Below are positions 34,627 to 42,148 of a stretch of 64,000 nucleotides of DNA, one piece after another; position 1 is the first letter of the stretch, and every line of letters starts with the position of its first letter. The DNA is taken from contig NZ_FMHU01000001.1 of NCBI RefSeq assembly GCF_900091415.1, positions 806,001 through 870,000 on the forward strand. The letters are read 5' to 3'. The DNA comes from Micromonospora inyonensis (GTDB lineage: Bacteria; Actinomycetota; Actinomycetes; Mycobacteriales; Micromonosporaceae). The notes under the pieces are model-generated. The model did not search any database and was not told the origin of the DNA. It saw nothing but the letters and a program-made list of their open reading frames with translations. A program made the translations under genes and the position numbers.

Positions 34627-35487
34627 TCAGCGGCACGGGGTCGAGGCGGTGACCGCGAGCGGGTCGGCAGCCGGGTGGACCTGCACGGTGACCGGACCGA
34701 CGCGGTAGGCGTACAGATCAGGGGTGTCGACCAGGGCGGCACCGGCGGCCAGCGGGGCGAGCACGGCCGCCGCCGAGGTCGGGGTCCCCGGGCCGGCGGT
34801 GGCCCGCACGGTGCGGGCGCTGCCGCCGCCGGGGCAGGGCGCCGCGACCAGCTCCGGCCCTCCGGCGGACGGGCGGCCCAGTGCCCGCAGGGCTGCGGCG
34901 ACCGCGCCGGCCTCGGCGTCCGCGCCGGTCACCGGCGTCGGCCCGTACCCGGAACCGAGCGGGCGGCACCCGCTGTCGGCGGTGAGCCGCACGGTGCCCT
35001 CCTCGGTCTCCTGACCCCGCACCGTGACGAAATCCCCCGCGTCGGCGCGCAATCGGGAGCCCTCCCGGGTGAGCAGCACGGCGGCGCGGTAGCGGTCCGG
35101 CAGCGCCCCGGCGAGCCGGTCCAGCAGGGCGCGCGGCTCCTCGCCGGGGACCCGGACGTCGACCACGCGTTCCAGGGTGCCGCCATCGGCGAACGGCGTG
35201 ACGCGGCAACCACGCTCGACCACCGGCTTCGCCAGCTCGACGAGTGCCTCCGGACCGGCGGCGGCGACCAGGTCACCGATCGCCCGGTCCACCACCGGAC
35301 CGGCCTCGGCCAGGGTGCGCTGCTCGCGGACCGTCGGCCCGTCGTCACGTACGGAGAGCCAGGTCAGCGCCGCCAGCAGCAGCGCCCAGAACAGGGTGGC
35401 GACGATCAGCCAGCGGGGCCACCCCCGCGCGGGCAGGCTGGGCGGACCACTGGGTGGGGCGTACCCCGTCTGGACAGGACCGGTCAC
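34627..35487 (-). CDS. Hypothetical single-pass membrane protein
   Basis: 286 aa. A Pro-rich cytoplasmic start (GPVQTGYAPPSGPPSLPARG) is followed by one transmembrane helix (about 24-44, WLIVATLFWALLLAALTWL) and a long extracytoplasmic part. In the latter, ADSGCRPLGSGY, ELVAAPCPGGGSARTVRATA and the C-terminal TASTPCR carry Cys that could form disulfides. No family recognised. Composition and codon bias are gene-like throughout. Flanked by the relic region on one side and a 385-base gap on the other. Confidence 0.75.
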   Translation of the reverse strand: MTGPVQTGYAPPSGPPSLPARGWPRWLIVATLFWALLLAALTWLSVRDDGPTVREQRTLAEAGPVVDRAIGDLVAAAGPEALVELAKPVVERGCRVTPFADGGTLERVVDVRVPGEEPRALLDRLAGALPDRYRAAVLLTREGSRLRADAGDFVTVRGQETEEGTVRLTADSGCRPLGSGYGPTPVTGADAEAGAVAAALRALGRPSAGGPELVAAPCPGGGSARTVRATAGPGTPTSAAAVLAPLAAGAALVDTPDLYAYRVGPVTVQVHPAADPLAVTASTPCR

Positions 35488-35872
35488 GCGGCCATGGTGT
35501 CACGTCGCCCCGGCCCGGCCACGCGGGCGTGACCCGGAGGGTTGTCCGCGGGTTGAACATGTGTGGGGCGCGGCCGGCACCACCGCGCCCCACCACCCGC
35601 TCTCGGCCGGCAGCTCACCCCCGCCCGGCGACGGGACCTGCCCTCGGCCCGGACGGCGAGTTCCGGGCCCGGCGACATGCCCCTGCGGACGCTGTAGAGC
35701 TGCCCGCACGGACGGGGCAGCTCGAAAGGACCCCGATCGGACACCACCGCCCTGCGATGCCCAGCACGCACTTCGTCGGTCGGTAAGGAGCCGACCGGAG
35801 CGGCGGATCTCGGCCGACCTCGACCGGACAACGCGAGTCGGGCCAGCGCAGCGGCGCGGGTCACGCGTGCCG
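35488..35872. other. 385-base region without a supported gene
   Basis: No convincing coding frame on either strand. A perfect 9-bp hairpin, GAGCTGCCC (35697-35705) with GGGCAGCTC (35715-35723), lies inside without a T tract. It could be a terminator or part of a small RNA, and the region should also contain the promoter of the membrane protein at 35487. Confidence 0.5.
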
Positions 35873-36100
35873 TCAACGGGTCGTGTCCCAGTAGGCCTCC
35901 ACGTCGTAGAGCAGTCGCACGGGTTCGCCGTTCGTGACGCCGACGAAGACCGGTTCACCGGCCGGGGTACGCCCCCGTCGCCAGACCTCCTTCCGCGCGG
36001 CGTCGCGGGACTCCCGATGGATCTTGCCGGCCAGGTGCAGCTCCATGACCCGCCGGGCGGTGGTGCGGTCGCTCTCCAACTGGATCCGCATCAGAGGCAT
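35873..36100 (-). CDS. Small hypothetical protein (75 aa)
   Basis: Start ATG 36100 with a GGGGGAGGG ribosome site. MPLMRIQLESDRTTARRVME, HLAGKIHRESRDAARKEVWRRG and VFVGVTNGEPVRLLYDVEAY look like a compact alpha/beta domain, rich in charged residues and without membrane segments. I do not recognise the family. Divergent from the TetR regulator, with palindromic sites between them, so it is a candidate target of that regulator. Confidence 0.65.
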   Translation of the reverse strand: MPLMRIQLESDRTTARRVMELHLAGKIHRESRDAARKEVWRRGRTPAGEPVFVGVTNGEPVRLLYDVEAYWDTTR

Positions 36101-36139
36101 GGCCCTCCCCCTCCACACCGGATCCTCGTACGCCGTTAA

Positions 36140-36164
36140 GGTAACTTACCAACGTTAAATTGGT
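36140..36164. promoter_or_regulatory. Overlapping palindromes between the small gene and tetR-like gene
   Basis: GGTAACTTACC (36140-36150) is a perfect inverted repeat, and ACCAA (36148-36152) pairs with TTGGT (36160-36164) across CGTTAAA. GTTAA occurs at both edges. It lies about 75 bases before the TetR start and 40 before the small divergent gene. Likely operator of the TetR protein. Confidence 0.6.
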
Positions 36165-36238
36165 CGGGCCCCGGTCCGACAGTTCCGCCCCGGAGCCGGC
36201 CGTAGATTTCCACCCGCACACCTGTCTGGAGTCCTGGC

Positions 36239-36970
36239 GTGACCGACACCGAGTTCGACCAGCCGCACGGCGGCACTTCGGGGGAACGCCGCCGCGCGGA
36301 CCCCGGCTCGGTGTGGCTGCGCGAGGAACCCGCCCGGTCCCGCCCGACCCCGCTGAGCCGCGAGCGCATCGTCGACGCGGCGGTGACCCTGCTCGACCGG
36401 CACGGCATCGACGGCCTGACCATGCGTCGGCTCGCCAATCTGCTCGACGTCACCCCGACCGCGCTCTACTGGCACGTGAAGACCAAGGAGGACGTGCTCG
36501 ACCTGGCCTTCGACCACGTGTTCGGCGACGTGCCGCTCCCGGCGGCCACCGAAGACTGGCGCGGCGACGCCCGCAGCCTGATCCGTGACTGGCGCGCGGC
36601 GATGCTCCGTCACCCGTGGGCTCCGGGCCTGATCGGCCGACCGATGCTCGGTCCGAACGTCCTCGCCCGCACGGAGTACCTGCAATCGGCGCTGACCCGT
36701 GGCGGCCTCGCCGACCCCGAACTGACCGTGGCCACCCGCGCGCTGGCCAACTACGTGATCGGCGCGGCGCTCACCGAGGCCACCTGGCGTCGGAGCGCGG
36801 ACCCCCAGGCACAGTCGCAAGCCCGGCGACACATCACCGCGAACCCTGCCGACTACCCGACGCTCAACTCCTCCGGCCACCTCGACACGGACCGCTGGAG
36901 CGACGACGACCTCTTCGAACGCGGCCTGGACCTCATCCTCACGACCACACCGCAACCGAGCATCGAGTAA
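36239..36970 (+). CDS. TetR-family transcriptional regulator with TetR C-terminal domain
   Basis: 243 aa. Helix-turn-helix at about 40-88: PLSRERIVDAAVTLLDRHGIDGLTMRRLANLLDVTPTALYWHVKTKEDVLDLAFDHVF. The C-terminal part (ATEDWRGDARSLIRDWRAAMLRHPW, LANYVIGAALTEATWRR, FERGLDLIL) matches the tetracycline-repressor-class ligand domain. Start GTG 36239. No exporter gene lies next to it, which is unusual for this class; the only divergent neighbour is a 75-aa protein. Confidence 0.88.
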   Translation: MTDTEFDQPHGGTSGERRRADPGSVWLREEPARSRPTPLSRERIVDAAVTLLDRHGIDGLTMRRLANLLDVTPTALYWHVKTKEDVLDLAFDHVFGDVPLPAATEDWRGDARSLIRDWRAAMLRHPWAPGLIGRPMLGPNVLARTEYLQSALTRGGLADPELTVATRALANYVIGAALTEATWRRSADPQAQSQARRHITANPADYPTLNSSGHLDTDRWSDDDLFERGLDLILTTTPQPSIE

Positions 36971-37108
36971 CCACCCCCAGGCTCCAGGCCTCACGCGCCG
37001 CGAGAATCCCCGCCGCGGGTTCCTGGCAGCTCAGCTACACGACACGCCGACCGGATTCCACTCCAGCCGGCCACGAGTGCCCGGTCGCGGACCCTCGACG
37101 CCCCACCG

Positions 37109-37348
37109 TCACGGCTTCCGCATCCACGTAACCGGATCGGTAACGAAGACCCCCTTGCCCTGGCGACGGTCGATCACCTCAAGCGCTTCGAGCCGGATGT
37201 AGACCTGCTGGATCGTCGAGGCACCGACCTTGTAGTGCTCACAGAGCTGGGCAATGGAGGGAAGTTTGTCACCAGGATTGAGCCGACCGGATCGAACATC
37301 ATCCATAATCTGGTGGGATATGCGGAGATAATCGGACATAGAAGGCAT
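37109..37348 (-). CDS. Small GntR-family repressor, DNA-binding domain only (79 aa)
   Basis: Start ATG 37348 with a strong GAGGAG ribosome site; the longer frame upstream is not needed. SDYLRISHQIMDDVRSGRLNPGDKLPSIAQLCEHYKVGASTIQQVYIRLEALEVIDRRQGKGVFVTD is a complete GntR winged helix, with no effector domain. Such minimal GntR proteins are typical of actinomycete plasmids and integrative elements (KorSA type). The gene is visibly less G+C-rich than the rest of the window, which suggests transfer. It faces the DivIVA-like unit, whose promoter carries a TTATGCGCATAA palindrome. Confidence 0.82.
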   Translation of the reverse strand: MPSMSDYLRISHQIMDDVRSGRLNPGDKLPSIAQLCEHYKVGASTIQQVYIRLEALEVIDRRQGKGVFVTDPVTWMRKP

Positions 37349-37429
37349 GGCGCTCCTCGCGTGGCAGTCCGATTTGATCACGACCAGCACGCCATCGACA
37401 AGCGACCAAGAAAACACCGTGCGTCATGG

Positions 37430-37458
37430 TTGACCCTTGCGCATTATGCGCATAAGTT
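37430..37458 (+). promoter_or_regulatory. Promoter of the DivIVA-like unit with embedded GntR operator
   Basis: TTGACC (37430-37435), a 17-base spacer and TAAGTT (37453-37458) form a good -35/-10 pair. The perfect 12-base palindrome TTATGCGCATAA (37444-37455) lies across the spacer and -10, with an extra TTGCGCAT half-site just upstream. Occupancy would block transcription; the divergent small GntR protein is the obvious candidate. Confidence 0.7.
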
Positions 37459-37506
37459 GGCGATGAGGCCTTCCTCGTGTGGCAACGGGCAGGACTCAAT
37501 CCCCCC

Positions 37507-37574
37507 GTCGGGGCGGGCCGCGCAACGGCAGGACGGCCCGCCCCGACCCCAGCGACGCATCCCCTGAGCAGGGG
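37507..37574 (+). other. Two strong hairpins in the 5' UTR of the DivIVA-like unit
   Basis: GTCGGGGCGGGCCG (37507-37520) and CGGCCCGCCCCGAC (37534-37547) form a perfect 14-bp stem with a 13-base loop; CCCCTG/CAGGGG (37561-37574) forms a second small stem. Both lie between the promoter near 37458 and the GTG at 37599, about 25 bases before the start. They could act as an attenuator or stabilise the message; no U tract follows the first. Confidence 0.7.
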
Positions 37575-37598
37575 CCCTCGGGAAAGGGTGGTCCGACC

Positions 37599-37943
37599 GT
37601 GCGCAACCTGTTCCGACGCTTCCGCCGCAAGTCCCGTCCGAGAGCCGCGACCGGCCGGCACCGGCCACCCGCTCCGGTGCGCCCGGTCGGCGCGAGCAAC
37701 CCCGGCCGGCACTACCGCTCATCGGCGTACCGGCCGCTGTGTGCGGGGCGGATTCGGGATCGACAGTTTCCGCTGGTCCGGCGGGGCCTGGACCCCGGCG
37801 AGGTGACCGCCTTCCTGCACCGGGTGGCCGACGACCTCGCCGCGCTGCACGCGGAACTGGACCAGATCCGCAACGAGAACGCCCGCATCAAGCAGTCGCT
37901 GCGGGACTGGCAGTCACGCTTCGCGCCCCGGGTGCACCGGTGA
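37599..37943 (+). CDS. DivIVA-domain-like protein
   Basis: 114 aa. A very basic N terminus (VRNLFRRFRRKSRPRAATGR) and Pro-rich stretch precede a DivIVA-type motif: IRDRQFPLVRRGLDPGEVTAFLHRVADDLAALHAELDQIRNENARIKQSLRDW, with the F-x-x-x-R-x-G-(Y/L)-D-x-x-E-V signature and a short coiled coil. DivIVA proteins sense curved membrane and organise polar growth, but this one has only one short coiled-coil segment and is far smaller. Start GTG 37599 at the basic segment; its ribosome site is weak. Overlaps the next gene (GTGA). Confidence 0.75.
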   Translation: MRNLFRRFRRKSRPRAATGRHRPPAPVRPVGASNPGRHYRSSAYRPLCAGRIRDRQFPLVRRGLDPGEVTAFLHRVADDLAALHAELDQIRNENARIKQSLRDWQSRFAPRVHR

Positions 37944-38206
37944 GCGACGACGACCGGCGGTTCGTCGTACACCTGACGGTCGTGGCGGCCGACCTGGCCG
38001 CCGCGCACCTGCTGGCCCGCGCGCTCACCCGGTCCCTGGCGTTCCTGCCACAGCTCGTGCTCGGCGAGACGACGGTCTCCGAGGAGGGCGATCCTGCGGC
38101 GCAGCAGGCCGTCTTCTGCGACCGACGGCTGCCGCACCGACGACGCTGTGTGCTCCGCCCCGGGCACGCGGAGGACTGCACCCCGCGCCTGCGGCTACCG
38201 CCGTGA
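37940..38206 (+). CDS. Hypothetical protein coupled to the DivIVA-like gene (88 aa)
   Basis: Start GTG 37940 overlaps the preceding stop (GTGA). The first half, RRFVVHLTVVAADLAAAHLLARALTRSLAFLPQLVLGETTVS, looks like a small alpha/beta domain. The second half has C-x10-C-x5-H-x3-C spacing (VFCDRRLPHRRRCVLRPGHAEDC), possibly a metal-binding knuckle. No family recognised. Its role is presumably linked to the DivIVA-like partner. Confidence 0.65.
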   Translation: MSDDDRRFVVHLTVVAADLAAAHLLARALTRSLAFLPQLVLGETTVSEEGDPAAQQAVFCDRRLPHRRRCVLRPGHAEDCTPRLRLPP

Positions 38207-38261
38207 GCCGCCACCGGTCCGCCGGGGTGTACCAGCGGCGCCGGCCACCCGGACCCGCCCG

Positions 38262-38331
38262 GGGCCGCACATGCCGGAAGGGGCCGCACATGCCGGAAGG
38301 GGCCTCCGGGCACAGTGGAGACCCCTTCCGG
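38262..38331. terminator. Tandem 19-bp repeat leading into a 15-bp hairpin
   Basis: GGGCCGCACATGCCGGAAG is duplicated at 38262-38280 and 38281-38299. Then CCGGAAGGGGCCTCC (38293-38307) pairs with GGAGACCCCTTCCGG (38317-38331), one mismatch in 15. The upstream repeat offers a competing partner for the 3' arm. It sits between convergent genes, so a bidirectional terminator is likely, though there is no T tract. Confidence 0.65.
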
Positions 38332-38348
38332 CAGCTGAAGGACGCGGG

Positions 38349-38669
38349 TCAGGCGACCGTCACGGCGACCTCGTTGATGCCCCGGGCGGCGGCGACGGGG
38401 GTGTCGCCGTTGCCGTGCCGGGAGAGGGCACGCAGCGTCCACGTGCCCGGCGCGGCGAAGAACCGGAACTGGCCGGCGGCCGAGGTGACCACCTCGGCGG
38501 TGAACTCACCGGTCGAGTCGAGCAGCCGGACGTACGCGCCCGGCACGAGCTCGCCCGCCTCGGACCGTACGACGCCGGTGATGACGGTTTCCTTCTCCAG
38601 GTCCAGGCTCGCGGGCAGCGGAGCCGCCTGGTCCGGTGCGGCGCAACCGGCAGCGGTGGGTGCGGTCAT
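38349..38669 (-). CDS. DUF1416 (SseC-like) protein
   Basis: 106 aa. EKETVITGVVRSEAGELVPGAYVRLLDSTGEFTAEVVTSAAGQFRFFAAPGTWTLRALS is a carboxypeptidase-regulatory-like beta sandwich of the DUF1416 family. In Mycobacterium, SseC proteins of this family directly follow the CysA2/CysA3 sulfurtransferase genes, as here (3-base gap). Role in sulfur metabolism unknown. A Cys near the N terminus (AAGCAAPD) is notable. Confidence 0.88.
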   Translation of the reverse strand: MTAPTAAGCAAPDQAAPLPASLDLEKETVITGVVRSEAGELVPGAYVRLLDSTGEFTAEVVTSAAGQFRFFAAPGTWTLRALSRHGNGDTPVAAARGINEVAVTVA

Positions 38670-38672
38670 GGC

Positions 38673-39521
38673 TCAGGCCTCCCCGGGCTCGTCGCCGAGC
38701 GCGACCGGCACGCCGACCAGCGAGCCGTACTCGGTCCAGGATCCGTCGTAGTTCTTCACGTTGCGGTGGCCGAGCAGCTCCTGCAGCACGAACCAGGTGT
38801 GCGAGGAGCGCTCGCCGATGCGGCAGTAGGCGATGGTCTCCTTGCCGTCGTCCAGCCCGGCGGCGGCGTAGATCTTGCGCAGCTCGTCGTCGGACTTGAA
38901 GGTGCCGTCCTCGTTGGCCGCCTTCGACCACGGGACGCTGATCGCGGTGGGCACGTGCCCGGCCCGCTGCGCCTGCTCCTGCGGCAGGTGGGCGGGGGCG
39001 AGCAGCCGGCCGGCGAACTCGTCGGGGCTGCGCACGTCGACCAGGTTCTTGGTGCCGATCGCGGGCACGATCTCGTCGCGGAAGGCCCGGATGGAGTTGT
39101 CCGGCTCCTGCGCGACGTACTGGGTCTTCGGGCGCTCGACCTTGTCGGTCACCAGCGGCCGGGCGTCCAGCTCCCACTTCTTGCGACCGCCGTCGAGCAG
39201 CTTGACGTCGCCGTGGCCGTAGAGCTTGAAGTACCAGTACGCGTAGGCGGCGAACCAGTTGTTGTTGCCGCCGTACAGGATGACGGTGTCGTCGTTGGCG
39301 ATGCCCCGCTCGGAGAGCAGCGCCTCGAACTGGCTCTTGTTGACGAAGTCCCGGCGGACCGGGTCCTGGAGGTCGGTCCTCCAGTCGAGCTTGATCGCCC
39401 CGGCGATGTGGCCGGTGTCGTACGCCGAGGTGTCCTCGTCTACCTCGACGAAGACGACGCCCGGGGCGTCGATGTTCTTCTCGGCCCATTCGGCCGAGAC
39501 GAGCGCGGTGTCGCGACTCAT
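38673..39521 (-). CDS. Thiosulfate sulfurtransferase (rhodanese, CysA2-like)
   Basis: 282 aa, tandem rhodanese domains. The N-terminal inactive half contains VVFVEVDEDTSAYDTGHIAGAIKLDW; the active half ends with AYCRIGERSSHTWFVLQELLG, where the Cys is the persulfide site (C-R-I-G-E-R loop), followed by NVKNYDGSWTEYGSLVGVPV. It moves sulfane sulfur from thiosulfate to acceptors such as cyanide or thiols. Start ATG 39521 with GGGAG upstream. A Cys-rich leader peptide gene lies about 200 bases upstream on the same strand; DUF1416 follows in the operon. Confidence 0.93.
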   Translation of the reverse strand: MSRDTALVSAEWAEKNIDAPGVVFVEVDEDTSAYDTGHIAGAIKLDWRTDLQDPVRRDFVNKSQFEALLSERGIANDDTVILYGGNNNWFAAYAYWYFKLYGHGDVKLLDGGRKKWELDARPLVTDKVERPKTQYVAQEPDNSIRAFRDEIVPAIGTKNLVDVRSPDEFAGRLLAPAHLPQEQAQRAGHVPTAISVPWSKAANEDGTFKSDDELRKIYAAAGLDDGKETIAYCRIGERSSHTWFVLQELLGHRNVKNYDGSWTEYGSLVGVPVALGDEPGEA

Positions 39522-39718
39522 CGGATCACTCCCTGGTGAGGGTTGCGGGTGAGTCGACGCGCGGGGAAAGGTCGGTGTCTGCCGCACCGCGCGCGGGACC
39601 CAGGATGGACGGATCTCGGGTTGGATGCGACGGCGCCACTGCCGGGCGAACGAGGAGAACCGGGGGTGAGGAGGGAAACCCGCCGGTGGCCGCTACACAG
39701 CCGGTTGCAGCTCCGCCG

Positions 39719-39796
39719 TCAGATGACGGAGCGACACAGGCAGGTGGCCACGCGGCACAGGTCGACCGCGCGCCGTTTGGTGAGGAGCGTCCCCAT
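39719..39796 (-). CDS. Cysteine-rich leader peptide (25 aa) upstream of sulfurtransferase operon
   Basis: Start ATG 39796; begins MGTLLTKRRAVDLCRVATC and ends LCRSVI with TGA. The R-R-x-V-D-L-C-R-V-A-x-C-L-C-R pattern with three Cys in eight residues is the recurring Cys-attenuator peptide of actinobacterial sulfur operons. Stalling at Cys codons when cysteinyl-tRNA is scarce would raise expression downstream. TAGGCT lies 8 bases upstream of the ATG, so a leaderless start is plausible. About 200 bases of untranslated leader follow before the sulfurtransferase gene. Confidence 0.85.
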   Translation of the reverse strand: MGTLLTKRRAVDLCRVATCLCRSVI

Positions 39797-39942
39797 GACC
39801 TGGGAGCCTACCAGCGTTCCCATGCCCCGCCACCGGCCCGACCAGCATCCGGGACGCCTGAGCAGGCGTTCCGGGCGTGGTTCGCACCACACCCGGCGAT
39901 CCTTCCGGCCCCGCCGGCCGCGGCGCGGCGCGGGCAACGGCC

Positions 39943-39968
39943 GCCGTGGCCGGCCGCACCGGCCACGG
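39943..39968 (-). terminator. Hairpin terminator after the DUF2993 gene
   Basis: GCCGTGGCCGG and CCGGCCACGGC form a perfect 11-bp stem with a 5-base loop, 9 bases beyond the DUF2993 stop on the minus strand. There is no U tract, which is common for actinomycete hairpins. Confidence 0.65.
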
Positions 39969-39977
39969 CGCGGCGAC

Positions 39978-40766
39978 TCAGCCGACCGAACTGATCGGTA
40001 CGTCCCGGGCGTCGGCGGTGACCGCGAGCCCCTCCGGCAGCGGTCGGACCTCCCGCACGGTGAGCTGGAACGGCAGGTCGGGCAGGGGAACGTCGATCGA
40101 GATGCTGCGCGCGTAGTTGTTGAGCAGGACCCGGGCCATCGGCACGTTCGGCAGGCCCTCGGCGTCCAGGTCGCTGAAGCGCAGCGCCACCTTGCCCTGT
40201 TCGCTGACGCTGACCTCGGCGTTTCCGGTCACCGTCAGCTTCTGCCCGAGGATGTCCACCGGCGCGGTGACCGCCAGCTTGCCGTCCTTCTCGCCGAGCT
40301 TGAGACCGGGCCGGTCGAGGAACGCCGCCAGGCTGTCGTAGCTGACCGTTCCGGTGCCGTCGACCCGCTCGGCCACCACGTCACCCTGACCGGAGCGGAT
40401 GGTGTCCAGCGACGCGGTGACGCCCCGGGCGTCCACGTCGAGTTCCGGCAGGTTGACCGAGTTGCCCTCGACCGTGCCCTGGACGTCGCGCAGCCGGATG
40501 GTGATCCGCTCGTACTTCCCGCCGAGCACCTGGGTGAGGAAGGGGAAGCCACCGACCTCGACCTTCGGCGGTTGCGCGCTGGCGTCCTGCTGGGTCAGTT
40601 CCTGGCGGACCTGGTCGGCGATGGCGTCCTCGGCGACCCCGGCGGCGATCCGGTCGGCCACCACGACCAGTCCGACCAGTATCAGGAGCAGGACCAGCAG
40701 TCCGATGAGGACCTTGCGGCCCCGCCGACGGGGCCGTTCGTCGTAAGCCGGGTGGGCCTCGGTCAC
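39978..40766 (-). CDS. DUF2993 (LmeA-like) membrane-anchored protein
   Basis: 262 aa. One N-terminal transmembrane helix (KVLIGLLVLLLILVGLVVV, about 17-35) anchors an extracytoplasmic beta-rich domain: PPKVEVGGFPFLTQVLGGKYERITIRLRDV and LGQKLTVTGNAEVSV, typical of DUF2993. The mycobacterial member LmeA binds lipids and affects mannan length in the cell envelope. Start GTG 40766 follows GGAGG at correct spacing; the longest open frame starts 111 bases earlier without a ribosome site. It lies where Mycobacterium has thiX between the sulfurtransferase and the membrane protein below. Confidence 0.88.
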   Translation of the reverse strand: MTEAHPAYDERPRRRGRKVLIGLLVLLLILVGLVVVADRIAAGVAEDAIADQVRQELTQQDASAQPPKVEVGGFPFLTQVLGGKYERITIRLRDVQGTVEGNSVNLPELDVDARGVTASLDTIRSGQGDVVAERVDGTGTVSYDSLAAFLDRPGLKLGEKDGKLAVTAPVDILGQKLTVTGNAEVSVSEQGKVALRFSDLDAEGLPNVPMARVLLNNYARSISIDVPLPDLPFQLTVREVRPLPEGLAVTADARDVPISSVG

Positions 40767-40858
40767 GCCGCCTCCACTCTCACGTCCGGTGTCGCCTCGG
40801 GGGCACACCGGTGGTACCCGATGGGCCCACGCCTCAACCGTGCGGCAGAGGACGCGGG

Positions 40859-41896
40859 TCAGAGGAACAGTACGCACACCAGATAGGCGGCCGGTGCGGC
40901 GAGGGCGATGCCGCCGAGCGGTCCCTGCATGTGCCGTGCGATCCAGAAGGTGGGCGGCTCGCCGGCCATCAGCCGGCCCGCCTCGGCGTACCCGACGGCG
41001 AGGTCGGCCAGCACGGCGGTGGCCGCGGTGACCAGGCCGACCAGTGCGCCGCTGGTCGGGGTGAAGCCGACCAGGAAGCTGCCGAGCACGCTGCCGGCCA
41101 GGGTGCCGAGCATCGCGCCGATCACCACGCCGGCCGCGCCCCGGGGCACCTGGGGCGCGAGCCGGGGCCAGGGCAGCACCGCGTCGGTGATCCGCGCCAC
41201 GGTGAGCGCCAGCGCGGTGGCGGTGAGGCTGACCGTGATGGTCTGGGTGCCGGCCGGGATCCGGCTCAGTGGCAACAGGGTGGCGAAACCGGCCACGCCG
41301 GCCACGATGAGCAGGGTGGTGCCGAACGAGTCGGTGAGCCGCCGCCGGTCGACCCGACGGACGAGCTGGCCGAGCAGGGCGACCACCAGATTGCCTGCGG
41401 CGACGTAGAGCAGCGGGATCAGCCGGGCTTCAGCCGTCTGTAGCGCGACGGTGTCGGCCACCCCGGCGGTGGCCGCGCCGACCAGGGCGACCACCAGCAG
41501 GGCCGGCGGACGGGTCGCCATCGTCCAGGCCAGAACGAAGAGGAGCTGCACGCCGAAGATCACGATGGCGAAGGGCAGCCGGTGGCCGGGGCCGGAGGTC
41601 TGCGCGGCGAGGACCAGGCCGAGCCCGAGCAGCACGGCGAAGCCGGCGATGGTCAGCGAGAGCCGCTTGTCGATCTCGACCGGCTCGATCTCCTCCTCGT
41701 CGATCTCGTCGTCGGCCTCGTCGTCCGGGCGACGTGCCAACGGATCGCCGGGCCGGAAGCGGCGGGGGCCGCGCCGCTTGCGCGGGCCGACCAGGTCGTC
41801 GAGGCCCGGCCCGACCCGCGGCGGGGGGAAACCGGCCGGTGGGCCGTCGTCGGACCAGGGGTCGGGACCGGCGGCGGGAGACGCGGAGGCAAACAC
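40859..41896 (-). CDS. Multi-pass membrane protein (Rv0817c-position)
   Basis: 345 aa. An acidic, Pro-rich N terminus (residues 1-75, including DEADDEIDEEEIEPVEID) precedes about eight hydrophobic segments: LSLTIAGFAVLLGLGLVLAA, LPFAIVIFGVQLLFVLAW, ALLVVALVGAATAGVADTVAL and others to the C-terminal PAAYLVCVLFL. No catalytic motif seen. Its place next to glnR and near the sulfurtransferase genes matches an uncharacterised membrane protein in Mycobacterium. Divergent from glnR. Confidence 0.8.
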   Translation of the reverse strand: MFASASPAAGPDPWSDDGPPAGFPPPRVGPGLDDLVGPRKRRGPRRFRPGDPLARRPDDEADDEIDEEEIEPVEIDKRLSLTIAGFAVLLGLGLVLAAQTSGPGHRLPFAIVIFGVQLLFVLAWTMATRPPALLVVALVGAATAGVADTVALQTAEARLIPLLYVAAGNLVVALLGQLVRRVDRRRLTDSFGTTLLIVAGVAGFATLLPLSRIPAGTQTITVSLTATALALTVARITDAVLPWPRLAPQVPRGAAGVVIGAMLGTLAGSVLGSFLVGFTPTSGALVGLVTAATAVLADLAVGYAEAGRLMAGEPPTFWIARHMQGPLGGIALAAPAAYLVCVLFL

Positions 41897-42148
41897 GACA
41901 CGATCGTGCCAGACCCGACCACGTGCGGGGCGGACGCCGTTTCACGGACGTTAAAACCTGTGCCGCAAGTGTGGGCATCCCCGGCAAAGGGGAAACGACT
42001 CAGGGGCTGACCACGGGCGATCGGTTAGGCTCGAGCCCTGACCCGCCCGCCAGCGACGCCGGGACCACGAGTTCTCAGCGCCGCGCCCCGCCCTGGGTGC
42101 CGTCGCTGGTCGCCTGCGGCTGACCGCCGCCGGGACGGAGGTGATCGT

